A stretch of DNA of 64,000 nucleotides, from NCBI GenBank assembly GCA_016871615.1, contig VHCX01000009.1:1-64000 (forward strand), read 5' to 3'. Numbering within the stretch: position 1 is the first letter of the stretch; each line of letters opens with the position of its first letter. The notes beneath the pieces were generated by a model. The model had not been told where the DNA came from. It ran no database searches and saw nothing but the letters and a program-made list of their open reading frames with translations. The position numbers and the translations under genes were made by a program. Origin of the DNA: Verrucomicrobiota bacterium (lineage in GTDB: Bacteria > Verrucomicrobiota > Verrucomicrobiia > Limisphaerales > UBA9464). Shown piece by piece: positions 1-9,665 of this stretch.

Positions 1-273
1 GATCCGCTCTCGGGTCACTTGTTCGTCTTTACCAACTCACGGAAGAACCGCATCAAGATCCTGTTCTGGGACAACACCGGTTGGTGGGTGTGCGCCAAAC
101 GCCTCGAGGCCGGGACGCTGGCCTGGCCGGCATCGCCGAGCCCCTCGATCGAGCTCTCGAGCGAGGAGTTGACCCTGCTTCTCGGTGGTATCGATCTATC
201 AAAAACGCACCGGCGACCGTGGCTCCGGAAGGGCTCGCAAACCGTGCCGGTGAGCGGACTATCCAGACATTGA
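1..273 (+). mobile_element. IS66-family TnpB (IS66 Orf2-like) C-terminal part, truncated by window start
   Basis: Frame 1 reads DPLSGHLFVFTNSRKNRIKILFWDNTGWWVCAKRLEAGTL...LSSEELTLLLGGIDL, the typical IS66 Orf2 (TnpB) signature; open from base 1. Confidence 0.88.
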
Positions 274-370
274 ACTGACCTCGAAAACGGGGCTGTCTTC
301 CGGAGCCGAAAACCTTCATCAAACCCAATAACCACGGGCTTTTTGGCAGCGATATTGCTATGACAATCGC

Positions 371-760
371 GTGGTGATTGCCCCCGATTCAACCCCTGCG
401 AGCCTTGAGCAAGCGCTCGCTCTATTGGGGGAGTCTCGTCGGCAATGGGATGCCGAAAAGCGCCTGCTCGAGCTCCGCATCCAGTCGCTGGAACATCGCC
501 TCTTCGGCACCAAGTCCGAGAAGGTGGCCTTCAAGGACAAGCAACTCGCGCTGATCGACGAGGTTTTCACCCATCCGGAACCGGCTGCCACCGAAGATGT
601 CGTCGTCGTTCCCGACATGGGGAAGCGGGCCGCCAAGAAGCCGGTGCGCAAACCGTTGCCCGAGCACCTCGAGTGCGTTGAGATATCATCGGGTTCCCTG
701 CATTTGGCCTGTAGTTGGACCGCAAAACTGTCAGGAAAAGAGGGTGGTGGAGGGGAGTAG
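371..760 (+). pseudogene. IS66-family transposase (TnpC) N-terminal fragment, truncated
   Basis: LEQALALLGESRRQWDAEKRLLELRIQSLEHRLFGTKSEKVAF resembles the IS66 TnpC N-terminal coiled coil plus FGxxSEK motif; similarity is lost after about 115 aa and the catalytic DDE region is absent. Confidence 0.8.
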
Positions 761-830
761 AGACTTGGTGAGACTTGTTGATTTCCGTGGAAATCTGTGA
801 TTTTCACGTGGTTCACTGAGTGAAATCAGT

Positions 831-1913
831 TCAAGCCCGACCGTCGGCCCGGCGGATCAGTGCGATCCCCACCGCTTGGAACAGGAAGTTGGGGATCCAC
901 AGCAGGTATTGCGGATACAGGTGGGGCTTCGTGTCCAGCGACTGCGCCACGATGATGAAGGAGTAGTACAGCAGCAGGAGGATCAGGGCCATGGCCACGC
1001 CGATGTTGGTCTCGCGCCGATGGGCCCGGATCCCCAGCGGGATGCCGACCAGGGTGAAGCCGAGACAGGCGAACGAGAAGGCCGCCTGACGGTGGATCTG
1101 CACCTCGATCGGCGTCACGTCGACCCCTTCGGCACGACGCTTGATCCGCTCCTCGAGAAGTTGGCGCATGGACATCTCGCTGAGCTTCGGCGGGTCCGAT
1201 CGGGCCAGTCGGAAGTTGGCGATCGGCTCGATGCGCTCCTCGGCCGAGATCCCCTGCCATCCGCCGGCCATCTGCACCAGTCCCTGGAAATTGCGCAGCG
1301 ACAGGGCCGCCGGGAACCGGTTGCTATCCCGCCGCAACTCGGCCTCGGGGGCGAAGAGATCGAGGTAGCAGGTGCCGTTGGTGAAGGCGAAGATGCGCAC
1401 ATCCCGCAACACGTCGCCGTCCACCTTGCGCGCATAGAGCGTGACCGAGCCCAACTCCAGGTAGCGACCCTCGCCCAAGGCCAGCGTCGCCTGGCTCCGC
1501 AGCACCGAATCCTTGAGTTCCTTGAAGGCCACCCGCGACCTCGGGCCCACCTCGCCGATGAACCAGAAGCAGACTCCGCACAGGCCGAGCGACAGGACCA
1601 CCACCGGGACGATGGCCGAGGCGAGGCTGATGCCACCGGCCCGGATCGCCGTCAGTTCCTGGTCGGCGCTCAGACGGCCGAAGGTCAGGAGCGAGGCCGT
1701 GAGCATCCCAATCGGCAGGGCGAACGACAGGACGAATGGCACCAGCAGGACGAGGGCCTTGAGGAGCATGCCGGCCGAGGTCTTCGGGCTGGCCAGCAGG
1801 TCGAGCACGTCCTTGAGCACATTGCCCAACAGCAGCACGAACGCGAAGACCCCGACGGTCACCACGAGGGTGGCCGTCACTTGTCGGAGCAGATGGAGGT
1901 GTAGGGTCTTCAA
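831..1913 (-). CDS. LptF/LptG family (YjgP/YjgQ) permease
   Basis: LHLLRQVTATLVVTVGVFAFVLLLGNVLKDVLDLL...FALPIGMLTASLLTFGRLSADQELTAIRAGGISL; C-terminal TM helices; TTG start inferred at 1913 inside the longer ORF 831..2756. Confidence 0.85.
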   Translation of the reverse strand: MKTLHLHLLRQVTATLVVTVGVFAFVLLLGNVLKDVLDLLASPKTSAGMLLKALVLLVPFVLSFALPIGMLTASLLTFGRLSADQELTAIRAGGISLASAIVPVVVLSLGLCGVCFWFIGEVGPRSRVAFKELKDSVLRSQATLALGEGRYLELGSVTLYARKVDGDVLRDVRIFAFTNGTCYLDLFAPEAELRRDSNRFPAALSLRNFQGLVQMAGGWQGISAEERIEPIANFRLARSDPPKLSEMSMRQLLEERIKRRAEGVDVTPIEVQIHRQAAFSFACLGFTLVGIPLGIRAHRRETNIGVAMALILLLLYYSFIIVAQSLDTKPHLYPQYLLWIPNFLFQAVGIALIRRADGRA

Positions 1914-2060
1914 TCGATTCGCCGGATCGGCACGCCAGACGCCGCCCCGCGACCGGAACCCTGAACCGACCCCGACCCTGGGCGCAACGCGGACCTCCGC
2001 CCGTCCCACACGGCGCCGGACAGGCTGGCCCAAACCCGTGCCCCGGGGCACCTTGCGTCC

Positions 2061-2840
2061 ATGCCCACCGCACTGGCCGTCTTCGCCCATCCCGACGACA
2101 TCGAGTTCCGCGCCGCCGGCACCCTGCTGCTGCTGCGGGACCGCGGCTGGGAGATCCACTATTGCAACCTCTCGAGCGGGGACCTCGGCAGCTCGGTGCT
2201 CCCACGGCGCTCCACGGCCCGCACCCGGGCCCTTGAGGCCAAGGCCGCCAGCCGGAGCCTCGGCGCCACGTGGCATCCGCCGATCGCCAACGACCTCGGC
2301 ATTTGCTATACGGACCTGAACCTCCGCCGGGTCGCCGCACTGATCCGCGAAGTCGAACCCGGGGTTGTGCTGACCCACCCGCCCGTGGATTACATGGAGG
2401 ACCACACGGAGACCTGCCGGATCGTGGTCACCGCCGCCTTCGCCCGCGGGATGCCGAACTACCGCACCCGGCCCGCGCGCCGGCCGACGCTGCAGCCGAT
2501 GACCCTCTACCACAGTCTGCCCCACGGGCTCCGGGACCCCCTGCGGCGCCCCGTCCGGCCCGAGTTCTACGTCGACACCACCTCGGTCCAGGACCGCAAG
2601 CGCGATGCGCTGGCCTGCCACGCCAGCCAGAAGGAGTGGTTGGACGTGTCGCAGGGCATGGAGAGCTACCTGCGATCCCTCGACGAGGGCGATGCGACCG
2701 TGGGCCGGTGGTCGGGGCGATTCCGCCGGGCCGAGGGCTGGACCCGCCACCTGCACCTCGGCTTCGGGTCCGAGGCGGATGATCCCCTGCGGGACGCGTT
2801 GGGGGCGGAACTTTGCCGGGGTGCCCGTCGGCGGGGGTGA
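2061..2840 (+). CDS. PIG-L/LmbE family deacetylase
   Basis: N-terminal AVFAHPDDIEF (AHPDD) and HPPVDYMEDH motifs. Confidence 0.9.
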   Translation: MPTALAVFAHPDDIEFRAAGTLLLLRDRGWEIHYCNLSSGDLGSSVLPRRSTARTRALEAKAASRSLGATWHPPIANDLGICYTDLNLRRVAALIREVEPGVVLTHPPVDYMEDHTETCRIVVTAAFARGMPNYRTRPARRPTLQPMTLYHSLPHGLRDPLRRPVRPEFYVDTTSVQDRKRDALACHASQKEWLDVSQGMESYLRSLDEGDATVGRWSGRFRRAEGWTRHLHLGFGSEADDPLRDALGAELCRGARRRG

Positions 2841-2858
2841 GGCCCCGACCGACCGCCC

Positions 2859-3980
2859 TCAAAGCCGGGGTCCGCTGCCGCGGGCCGCAACCGGCCGTCC
2901 GTAGAGGCGGGCCAACGCCGCGGCGGAAGCCCGGCAGACCCCGCGCTCGGTGATCAGGCCCGTGATGAGCCTGGCCGGCGTCACGTCGAATCCGTCGTTG
3001 CGTGCCGGCGTGCCCTCCGGGGTGAGGCGCACCTCCACCCGACGTCCGTCGGCATCGACGCCCGTGATGTGGGTCACCTCCCGTGGCGAACGCTGCTCGA
3101 TGGGGATCCCGCGGACCCCGTCCCGAAGCGTCCAATCCACCGACCCCCCGACGAAGGCCACGTAGAACGGGACGGCATGCTCCCGGGCCGCGAGGGCCTT
3201 GAGGTAGGTGCCGATCTTGTTGGCCACGTCGCCACGGGCCGTGACCCGGTCCGCCCCGACGATCACCACGTCCACGAGGCCATGCTGCATGAGATGCCCC
3301 GCCGCGTTGTCCGCGACCAGGGTGTGCGGCACGCCGCGCCCGCCGAGTTCCCAGGCGGTGAGCGCCGCGCCCTGGTTGCGGGGCCGTGTCTCACTGACCC
3401 ATACATGGATCGGCAGCCCCTCCTCGTGGGCCCGATAGACCGGCGCGGTGGCCGTGCCCCAGTCCAGGGTGGCGATCCGCCCGGCGTTGCAGTGGGTCAT
3501 GACCCGCAGCGGCTGGCCGGCCGGCCGATCCCGAAGCAGCCTCCGAAGGATCGCAAGACCATGGTCCCCGATCGACCGGTTGATGGCCACGTCCTCGTCC
3601 AGGAGGGCCGCTGCGCGGCTGTAGGCCGCGGCGACCCGGTGCCCCGGCGGCAACGGTCTCAGGTGCTCCCGCATCAGGTCGAGGGCCCACCGGAGGTTCA
3701 CCGCCGTCGGGCGCGTCTCGAGCAGGGTCGCGTGGGCCGCCTCCAGCGCCGCGTCCGACGGGTCGGCCCGGAGGGCCAGGGCGATGCCGAAGGCGGCGGT
3801 GACGCCGATCAGGTTGGAGCCGCGCACCTGCATGGTCCGGATGGCCCGGGCGGCCTGGGCCAGGGTCCGGAGGCGGACCGTCCTGACCTCATGGGGCAGC
3901 AGCGTCTGGTCGAGGATCAGCACGCTCACCCCGTCCGGCGCGAGCCGGAGGGACTTCTGGGAGGCGACCGGGGATCTCAC
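2859..3980 (-). CDS. mtnA: S-methyl-5-thioribose-1-phosphate isomerase
   Basis: IRTMQVRGSNLIGVTAAFGIAL, MTHCNAGRIATLDWGTATAPVYRAHEEG, VWVSETRPRNQGAALTAWEL, VIVGADRVTARGDVANKIGTY. Confidence 0.95.
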   Translation of the reverse strand: MRSPVASQKSLRLAPDGVSVLILDQTLLPHEVRTVRLRTLAQAARAIRTMQVRGSNLIGVTAAFGIALALRADPSDAALEAAHATLLETRPTAVNLRWALDLMREHLRPLPPGHRVAAAYSRAAALLDEDVAINRSIGDHGLAILRRLLRDRPAGQPLRVMTHCNAGRIATLDWGTATAPVYRAHEEGLPIHVWVSETRPRNQGAALTAWELGGRGVPHTLVADNAAGHLMQHGLVDVVIVGADRVTARGDVANKIGTYLKALAAREHAVPFYVAFVGGSVDWTLRDGVRGIPIEQRSPREVTHITGVDADGRRVEVRLTPEGTPARNDGFDVTPARLITGLITERGVCRASAAALARLYGRPVAARGSGPRL

Positions 3981-5179
3981 AGTCCCAACCTCCGTCGGCT
4001 GGCGGCCAGCGCACCGGGGTCATCGACAAAGGCCCGGAGCCGAAGCAAGCGCTCCCCGGCGGCCCGCAGCGTCTCCTCCTTCTTGGCGAAGTGGAACCGG
4101 AGGAACCGGTGCTCGGGCTCCCGGAAGAAGCTCGAGCCTGGCACCCCCGCCACGCCGATCTCCCGGATCATCCACTCGGCCGCCGCCACGTCGGTCGCGA
4201 AGCCCAGGGCCGAGATGTCGACCAGGACGTAGTAGGCCCCCTGCGGCTCGGTGAAGGGCAGGCCCGTCTGGCGGAGGCAGCCGATGAACACGTCGCGCTT
4301 GGCGGTGTAGGTGGCCAGCAGGTCGCCGTAGTAGGCGTCCGGCAACTCGAGCCCCGCCACCGCGGCCTCCTGCAGCGGCGCCGCCGCCCCCACGGTGAGG
4401 AAGTCGTGGACCTTGCGGGCCTGCGCGATCACCTCCGGGGCCGCGTGGACGTAGCCCAGGCGCCATCCGGTGATCGAATAGGTCTTCGAGAGCGAGTTGC
4501 AGGTGATGGTCCGCGCCATGGCCCCGGGCAACGACGCGGCGTACACGTGCCGGTGGGGCTCGAAGACCAGATGCTCGTAGGGCTCGTCGAGGATCACGAA
4601 GGCGTCGTGCTCCTCGGCCAGCGCCAGGATTTCCATCAGCTCGGCCCGCGTGAACACCTTGCCCGTGGGGTTGGAGGGGTTGCAGACGATGATGGCCTTG
4701 GGCTTGCGGGCGAAGGCGGCGGCCAGCTCGGCCGGATCGTACCGGAAGTCCGGGGGACGCAGTGGCACGAAGATGGGCTCGGCGCCGGATAGGATCGCAT
4801 CGGCCGCGTAGTTCTCGTAGAACGGCGAGAAGACGACCACCCGGTCGCCCGGATTGCAGGCCGTCATCATGGCCACCATCATCGCCTCGGTGCTCCCGCA
4901 AGTGACCACCAGATGACGGTCGGGATCGACCTCAAGCCCGGTTTGCCGGGAAATCTTCCGGGCCAGGGCCTCCCGGAACCTCGGCGCCCCCCAGGTCACC
5001 GCGTACTGGTGGAACGGCCCCCGGGTCGCGCGCTCCAAGGCCGCCAGGAGCGCCTCCGGCGGATCGAAGTCGGGGAATCCCTGGGCCAGGTTGAGGGCCC
5101 CATGGCGGGTGGCCAGGCGGCTCATTCCGCGGATCACGGACTCGGTGAACACCTGGAGGCGGGAGGCGGTGGCGGGCAT
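3977..5179 (-). CDS. PLP-dependent aminotransferase class I/II (methionine/kynurenine aminotransferase-like)
   Basis: NLAQGFPDFDPPEALL, FSPFYENYAADAILSGAEP, CNPSNPTGKVFTRAEL, SLSKTYSITGWRLGY; start chosen at MPATASRLQ; 4-bp overlap with mtnA. Confidence 0.9.
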   Translation of the reverse strand: MPATASRLQVFTESVIRGMSRLATRHGALNLAQGFPDFDPPEALLAALERATRGPFHQYAVTWGAPRFREALARKISRQTGLEVDPDRHLVVTCGSTEAMMVAMMTACNPGDRVVVFSPFYENYAADAILSGAEPIFVPLRPPDFRYDPAELAAAFARKPKAIIVCNPSNPTGKVFTRAELMEILALAEEHDAFVILDEPYEHLVFEPHRHVYAASLPGAMARTITCNSLSKTYSITGWRLGYVHAAPEVIAQARKVHDFLTVGAAAPLQEAAVAGLELPDAYYGDLLATYTAKRDVFIGCLRQTGLPFTEPQGAYYVLVDISALGFATDVAAAEWMIREIGVAGVPGSSFFREPEHRFLRFHFAKKEETLRAAGERLLRLRAFVDDPGALAASRRRLGL

Positions 5180-5573
5180 GAGGCTCAGGCTCGAGACTGG
5201 CCAAAGACCCCACCGGGACGCGAGGGGATTCCTGAGGCGGCTCCATGGCGGCGCAGGACCTTCCTTGAAACCGCCTCCACCTGGGTGCACGAACGATGCA
5301 GCGGGATCGGTCGTGCCGGCTGCGTCTTCTTCCGCAATCGCTTCGTGGCTCGCTCATTTCGGGCCTTCCATCGACCCGCGCCTCGCTCTCGCCTCGTCTT
5401 GCCAAAGAATCCGCCGCGCCCCCCCTTTCCTCCCAACTGAATCGGTCCGGCTGAAGCACGCTGGCAGGTGTGAGCAAGTTTCCGGGCAAACGGATTGACG
5501 ACACTACCGCTGGGGGGTTACCTCAATCAAGGCTACCGCCGGTTGATTCTTCGGGACGAATGCTCCAACAACT

Positions 5574-6098
5574 ATGCGCTGTCCCAAATGCGGCGGTCAG
5601 GATGACAAGGTCATCGACTCGAGGTCTTCAAAGGAAGGCGCGACGATCCGGCGTCGTCGCGAGTGCCTCGCCTGCGCGCAGCGCTTCACCACCTATGAGC
5701 AGATCGAGCACGATCCGCTCATGGTCGTGAAACGGGACGGTCGGCGGGAGATGTTCTCGAAGGAGAAACTCCTCTCCAGCCTGCAACGGGCCTGCCAGAA
5801 GCGGCCCGTGTCGGAGGACGACCTCGCCACGGCGCTCGAGCGCATCCAGGGGGCCCTGGCCGAGAGCGTCGATCGCGAGACCACCTCACGGGCCATCGGT
5901 GAGCGGGTGATGCGCGAACTGCGCAAGCTGGACCCGGTGGCCTACGTCCGGTTTGCCAGCATCTACCGCAACTTCGAGGAGGCCACCGACTTCGTCAGCG
6001 AGGTCGAACGCCTCGGATCCCTGCCGATCGACGACCAGCGACAGCTTGAGCTGATCGCCGAAACGGAAGCCGCCGCCAAGGCCAGGCGCAACCCATGA
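5574..6098 (+). CDS. nrdR: Transcriptional repressor NrdR
   Basis: MRCPKCGGQDDKVIDSR...GATIRRRRECLACAQRFTTYE zinc ribbon plus ATP-cone (VKRDGRREMFSKEKLL). Confidence 0.97.
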   Translation: MRCPKCGGQDDKVIDSRSSKEGATIRRRRECLACAQRFTTYEQIEHDPLMVVKRDGRREMFSKEKLLSSLQRACQKRPVSEDDLATALERIQGALAESVDRETTSRAIGERVMRELRKLDPVAYVRFASIYRNFEEATDFVSEVERLGSLPIDDQRQLELIAETEAAAKARRNP

Positions 6099-6742
6099 TC
6101 GCCCTCCGGGACGAATTCCTGCTGGTGGCCCAGGAGGGGGGACAGTTCATCCCCTGCTCCGTCGAGCACCTGACCTTCGAATTGGCAGGCGCGGCGGCCC
6201 AGCAGGTCGATCCGGAGTGGATGCGCCAGGCTGCGGCCGGGGTGCTCCATTACTTCAAGGACGAGTTGGGCAAGAGCCATGTCACGGTGGCCGAGTTCAC
6301 GGCCGCGCTCTCCAAGGTGTTCCAAGGCCTGGGACTGACGGCCGAGGTGCAGTCGATCGAACCGGCGCCCGCCGGGCCCGCCGCCACGAAGCCGCCCCTC
6401 CAGCCCATCGAGGCCCTTGCCACGGGCGAAACTCCGCCCACGCCCACCCACGCCACCCTCCCGGTGGTGTGGCGCGGCGATCTCCGCGCCATCGCGGTCG
6501 ACTCGGTGCAACTCGGCGAACTGGCCTTCCAGCAGGCCCTGCTCACCCAGTTGGCCACGGCGCTCGAGGCCGGGCCTCAGACCGTGGAATTCTCCGGCCT
6601 CCGGGGCTGCGTGAAGATGATCACCGGCCGCAAGATCTGGTGCCCGGAGTGCCGCCGCTGGTCCGACTGGATCGTGGACCTCCTGCGCCTGTGGCTCAGC
6701 GAGAAGGCCGCCGACCGCCAGGTCGCACTGGTGGTCCACTGA
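6095..6742 (+). CDS. Hypothetical protein, overlapping nrdR
   Basis: 215-aa ORF with ATGA-type 4-bp overlap with nrdR; codon-consistent, no family recognised. Confidence 0.7.
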   Translation: MIALRDEFLLVAQEGGQFIPCSVEHLTFELAGAAAQQVDPEWMRQAAAGVLHYFKDELGKSHVTVAEFTAALSKVFQGLGLTAEVQSIEPAPAGPAATKPPLQPIEALATGETPPTPTHATLPVVWRGDLRAIAVDSVQLGELAFQQALLTQLATALEAGPQTVEFSGLRGCVKMITGRKIWCPECRRWSDWIVDLLRLWLSEKAADRQVALVVH

Positions 6743-6918
6743 GCCGGAACCCTACTCCGATCCCTCTTCCGGTTCCTCTTCCGGTCCTGCCCCACCTCCA
6801 TCCGTCCGCCGCAATAACCGCCCCGATGACCGCCCCCGGCTCCGACTCCACCATGCCCGGCTCGACGGACGACCCGTCGTGGGATATCATCCGCTGGAAG
6901 CAACTCCCCCTCGGGCTC

Positions 6919-7665
6919 ATGAACGAATACCGGGTCCAATTCGACGTCTTCGAAGGGCCGCTCGACCTGCTCCTCCACCTCGTCAAGAAGCAGGAGGTCG
7001 ACATCTACCAGGTCAACCTCACCCGCATCGCCTCGGAGTTTGTCGCCTACATCGACCAGATGCGCGACCTCGACCTGGAGGTCGCTGGCGAGTTCCTCGT
7101 GATGGCGGCCACCCTGATCTACATCAAGAGCCGCGAACTCCTGCCCGCCGACCAGAAACCGGACTCCCAGACCGACGAGGCGGACGACAAGGACCCGCGC
7201 TTCGAGTTGATCCGCAGGCTCGTGGAGTACAAGAAGTTCAAGGATGCCGCCTCGGACCTCCAGGTCCTCGAGCATCGCATGGACCAGGTCTACGGACACC
7301 GCTCGGTGACGGTGGTGCCCGAGGGAACGGGCCCGAGGCGCCGAGAGGCCGTGTCGGTCTTCGACCTCATCCAGGCCGTCAGCGTCATCCTCAAGCGCTT
7401 CCACGAGCGGGACGATGTCCGGGAGATCCAGGCCGACCCCTTCACGGTCTCCGAGAAGATGGCCGCCCTCCGGACCCTGCTCCAAGAACGGGGCCGCTTC
7501 CGCTTTGGCGAACTCTTCGCCACCGCCCGGAGCCGCAGCGAGGTTGTCGTGACCTTCCTCGCCCTGCTCGAACTCACCCGCCTGGGCCAACTGCTCGTCA
7601 CCCAGGCGGAGGACTTCAGCGAGATCGACGTCGAGGCCGCCGAAGGGGTCGGTCCTCACTATTGA
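6919..7665 (+). CDS. scpA: Segregation and condensation protein A
   Basis: YRVQFDVFEGPLDLLLHLVKKQEVDIYQVNLTRIASEFVAYI...EFLVMAATLIYIKSRELLP; start could lie further upstream in ORF 6217..7665. Confidence 0.93.
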   Translation: MNEYRVQFDVFEGPLDLLLHLVKKQEVDIYQVNLTRIASEFVAYIDQMRDLDLEVAGEFLVMAATLIYIKSRELLPADQKPDSQTDEADDKDPRFELIRRLVEYKKFKDAASDLQVLEHRMDQVYGHRSVTVVPEGTGPRRREAVSVFDLIQAVSVILKRFHERDDVREIQADPFTVSEKMAALRTLLQERGRFRFGELFATARSRSEVVVTFLALLELTRLGQLLVTQAEDFSEIDVEAAEGVGPHY

Positions 7666-7818
7666 CACAACCTTCCAGCCATCCTGGCCTCTTCCCACCC
7701 CGGAATCCGGCAAAATCGGGGGCTCATCCAGGGACAACGGCTCTTGCTTTCGTCGACAGCGGGACGCATTGTACAGGGCCGATTTCGGGAACACCCGCAT
7801 GAATGCGGCCTCTAAGCC

Positions 7819-9585
7819 ATGAGCGAACCACTGGAGATCAACCTCGACCTCGACAAACTATTCCAGCCTGCCTGGGCCACCTCACCGACGGACCCCAACA
7901 AGTATGCCCGGTACGATGGCACCGAAGGGGAATCCCGGGGGGACCGGCGTTTCGGTCGAGGCGACCGCCCTCCCCGCCGCGACGGCGGGTTCGGCGGGCC
8001 CCGCGGAGGTCCGGGCGGCGATCGTGGACCCCGTCCCGGGGGCTTCGGCGGACCCGGCGGACCACGTTCTGGCGGTGACCGGGGCCCGCGCCCCGGAGGC
8101 GATCGCGGACCGAGGCCCCAGGGTCAGGGTGGCGGCGCACCGGGCATCGCCTGGGATCCCAAGGGCGGCCCCCGGCGCGATGGTCCGGGCCGGGGCCCGC
8201 GTCGTCCGGACTTCCGTCCGGAGCCCCTCATCCCGGTCGAACTCACGATCACGCCCGAACCGGGTGGCGTCAGTTCCCTCGCCCGGCAGATCAAGCTCAG
8301 CGGCCGCGCCTACCCGCTCTTCGAGGTGGCCGGTCTCGTGATGCAGAAGCCCGACCGCTACGCGGTGGGCTTCAAGGTCATCAAGCGCCGCGACGAGGCC
8401 GCCAAGAAGGACGTGCCCGTCCAACCGCTCTTCGTGTGCAGCCTCGACGACACCCTCTGGCTGAGCGAGGCGGCCGCGACCGACCACGCCCTCAAGGCGC
8501 ATTTCGACACCTTCTACCAGACGCAGAAGCTCCCTTGCGACCCTCCCAAGGGCGTCTGGACGCTCGTGGCGCAGTGCGGGATGACCGGCGAACTGCTCGG
8601 ACCCCCGAATTTCCACGGGTACCAGGAAAAGTTGCGCAAGCTGCACGCCGACCGCTTCTCCCGGATGAACTTCGACGCGTACAAGAACCGCGTGAAGATC
8701 GTCAAGGACGAGGCCGTGGTGAAGCAGTGGACCGAGTCGGTCAGCTTCCGCTTCGAGTACACGGCGCTCAACGTGCCGGAGCCCAAGGTGTTCCAGTCCA
8801 TGGACGAGGTCCGGGCCCACTTCATCGAGGTCCACCAGCCGACCATCATCCGGCAGGTCGATTCCTTCGCGCCGAAGGCCGATGTCAAGCTGCCCGGGCC
8901 GCTGCAGACCCTGACGCGCGTCGCGCTCGACAAGGAAAAGCGGTTCCCGATCCGCATCGCCACGGCCCTCAGCGGCACCTTCGCCTCGATGGGTCTCCAG
9001 TTCTTCAAGCGTGACAAGACGGTGGTCCACGTGGCCGTGGCGCGCCCGCATCATCTCGACATCGAGACCAGCGTCGTCTCCGAGACCACCCGGAAGATCA
9101 TCGAGCACATCAACGCCAACGTCGGGACCAACCGCAAACGCTTGGTCGAGACCCTCGCGCCGAGCCCGGCGCCCGCCGAGGCCCCGGCTGAGGGTGGAGC
9201 GGCCCCGGCGCCGACGCCGTTGACGGCCGAGCAGCAGGCCGTGCTCAACGACCTGCACTGGCTCATCCATCAGGGCCATGTCATCGAGTTCGCCAGCGGC
9301 ATGCTCGAGACGGCCAAGAAGCCGGCCCCCCGCCCGGCCCCGGCCCCGAAGCCCGGCCGGAAGGCTGACAAGCCCGCCGGTGACGCGGCCGCGACCCCGG
9401 CGGTCGAGGCTCCTGCGGCGATCCCATCCGACGAATCCATCCCGGCGGCCGAAATGGCGGCGACGCTGGCCCAAGAGGCGCCGGCCGAGGAGTCCTCGAC
9501 GCCCGCCCTGGGCCAACCGGCGGCCGAAACGGCGGCCGAGCCCGCTGCCGAGGCGGCCGCGGAGAATTTGCCGCAGACGGCCTGA
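7819..9585 (+). CDS. Hypothetical protein with RGG/GPR-rich N-terminus, globular core and Ala/Pro-rich C-terminus
   Basis: 588-aa ORF; repeated GDRGPRPGG/GGPRGGPGG N-terminus, non-repetitive core (LTITPEPGGVSSLARQIKLSGRAYPLFEVAGLVMQKPDRY). Confidence 0.8.
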   Translation: MSEPLEINLDLDKLFQPAWATSPTDPNKYARYDGTEGESRGDRRFGRGDRPPRRDGGFGGPRGGPGGDRGPRPGGFGGPGGPRSGGDRGPRPGGDRGPRPQGQGGGAPGIAWDPKGGPRRDGPGRGPRRPDFRPEPLIPVELTITPEPGGVSSLARQIKLSGRAYPLFEVAGLVMQKPDRYAVGFKVIKRRDEAAKKDVPVQPLFVCSLDDTLWLSEAAATDHALKAHFDTFYQTQKLPCDPPKGVWTLVAQCGMTGELLGPPNFHGYQEKLRKLHADRFSRMNFDAYKNRVKIVKDEAVVKQWTESVSFRFEYTALNVPEPKVFQSMDEVRAHFIEVHQPTIIRQVDSFAPKADVKLPGPLQTLTRVALDKEKRFPIRIATALSGTFASMGLQFFKRDKTVVHVAVARPHHLDIETSVVSETTRKIIEHINANVGTNRKRLVETLAPSPAPAEAPAEGGAAPAPTPLTAEQQAVLNDLHWLIHQGHVIEFASGMLETAKKPAPRPAPAPKPGRKADKPAGDAAATPAVEAPAAIPSDESIPAAEMAATLAQEAPAEESSTPALGQPAAETAAEPAAEAAAENLPQTA

Positions 9586-9605
9586 GCCGGGACATCCGAA
9601 CCGGG

Positions 9606-9633
9606 AACGGCACCCCTCCGGGGGTGCCGTTTT
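9606..9633 (+). terminator. Rho-independent terminator
   Basis: AACGGCACCCC-tccg-GGGGTGCCGTT followed by TT; perfect 11-bp stem 16 nt after the stop of the RGG protein gene. Confidence 0.85.
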
Positions 9634-9665
9634 CCTTGGAGCCCCCAACGAAACGGACCATCCGC

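Noticed and set aside
5180-5573. Possible SAM-type riboswitch upstream of the aminotransferase-mtnA pair
   Set aside because: Only a 7-bp GAGGCGG/CCGCCTC stem was seen; conserved SAM/SAH riboswitch blocks are not recognisable.
7930-8220. Repetitive region considered as tandem-repeat or CRISPR array
   Set aside because: Repeats are irregular and in-frame coding for RGG-like protein; no spacer/repeat organisation.
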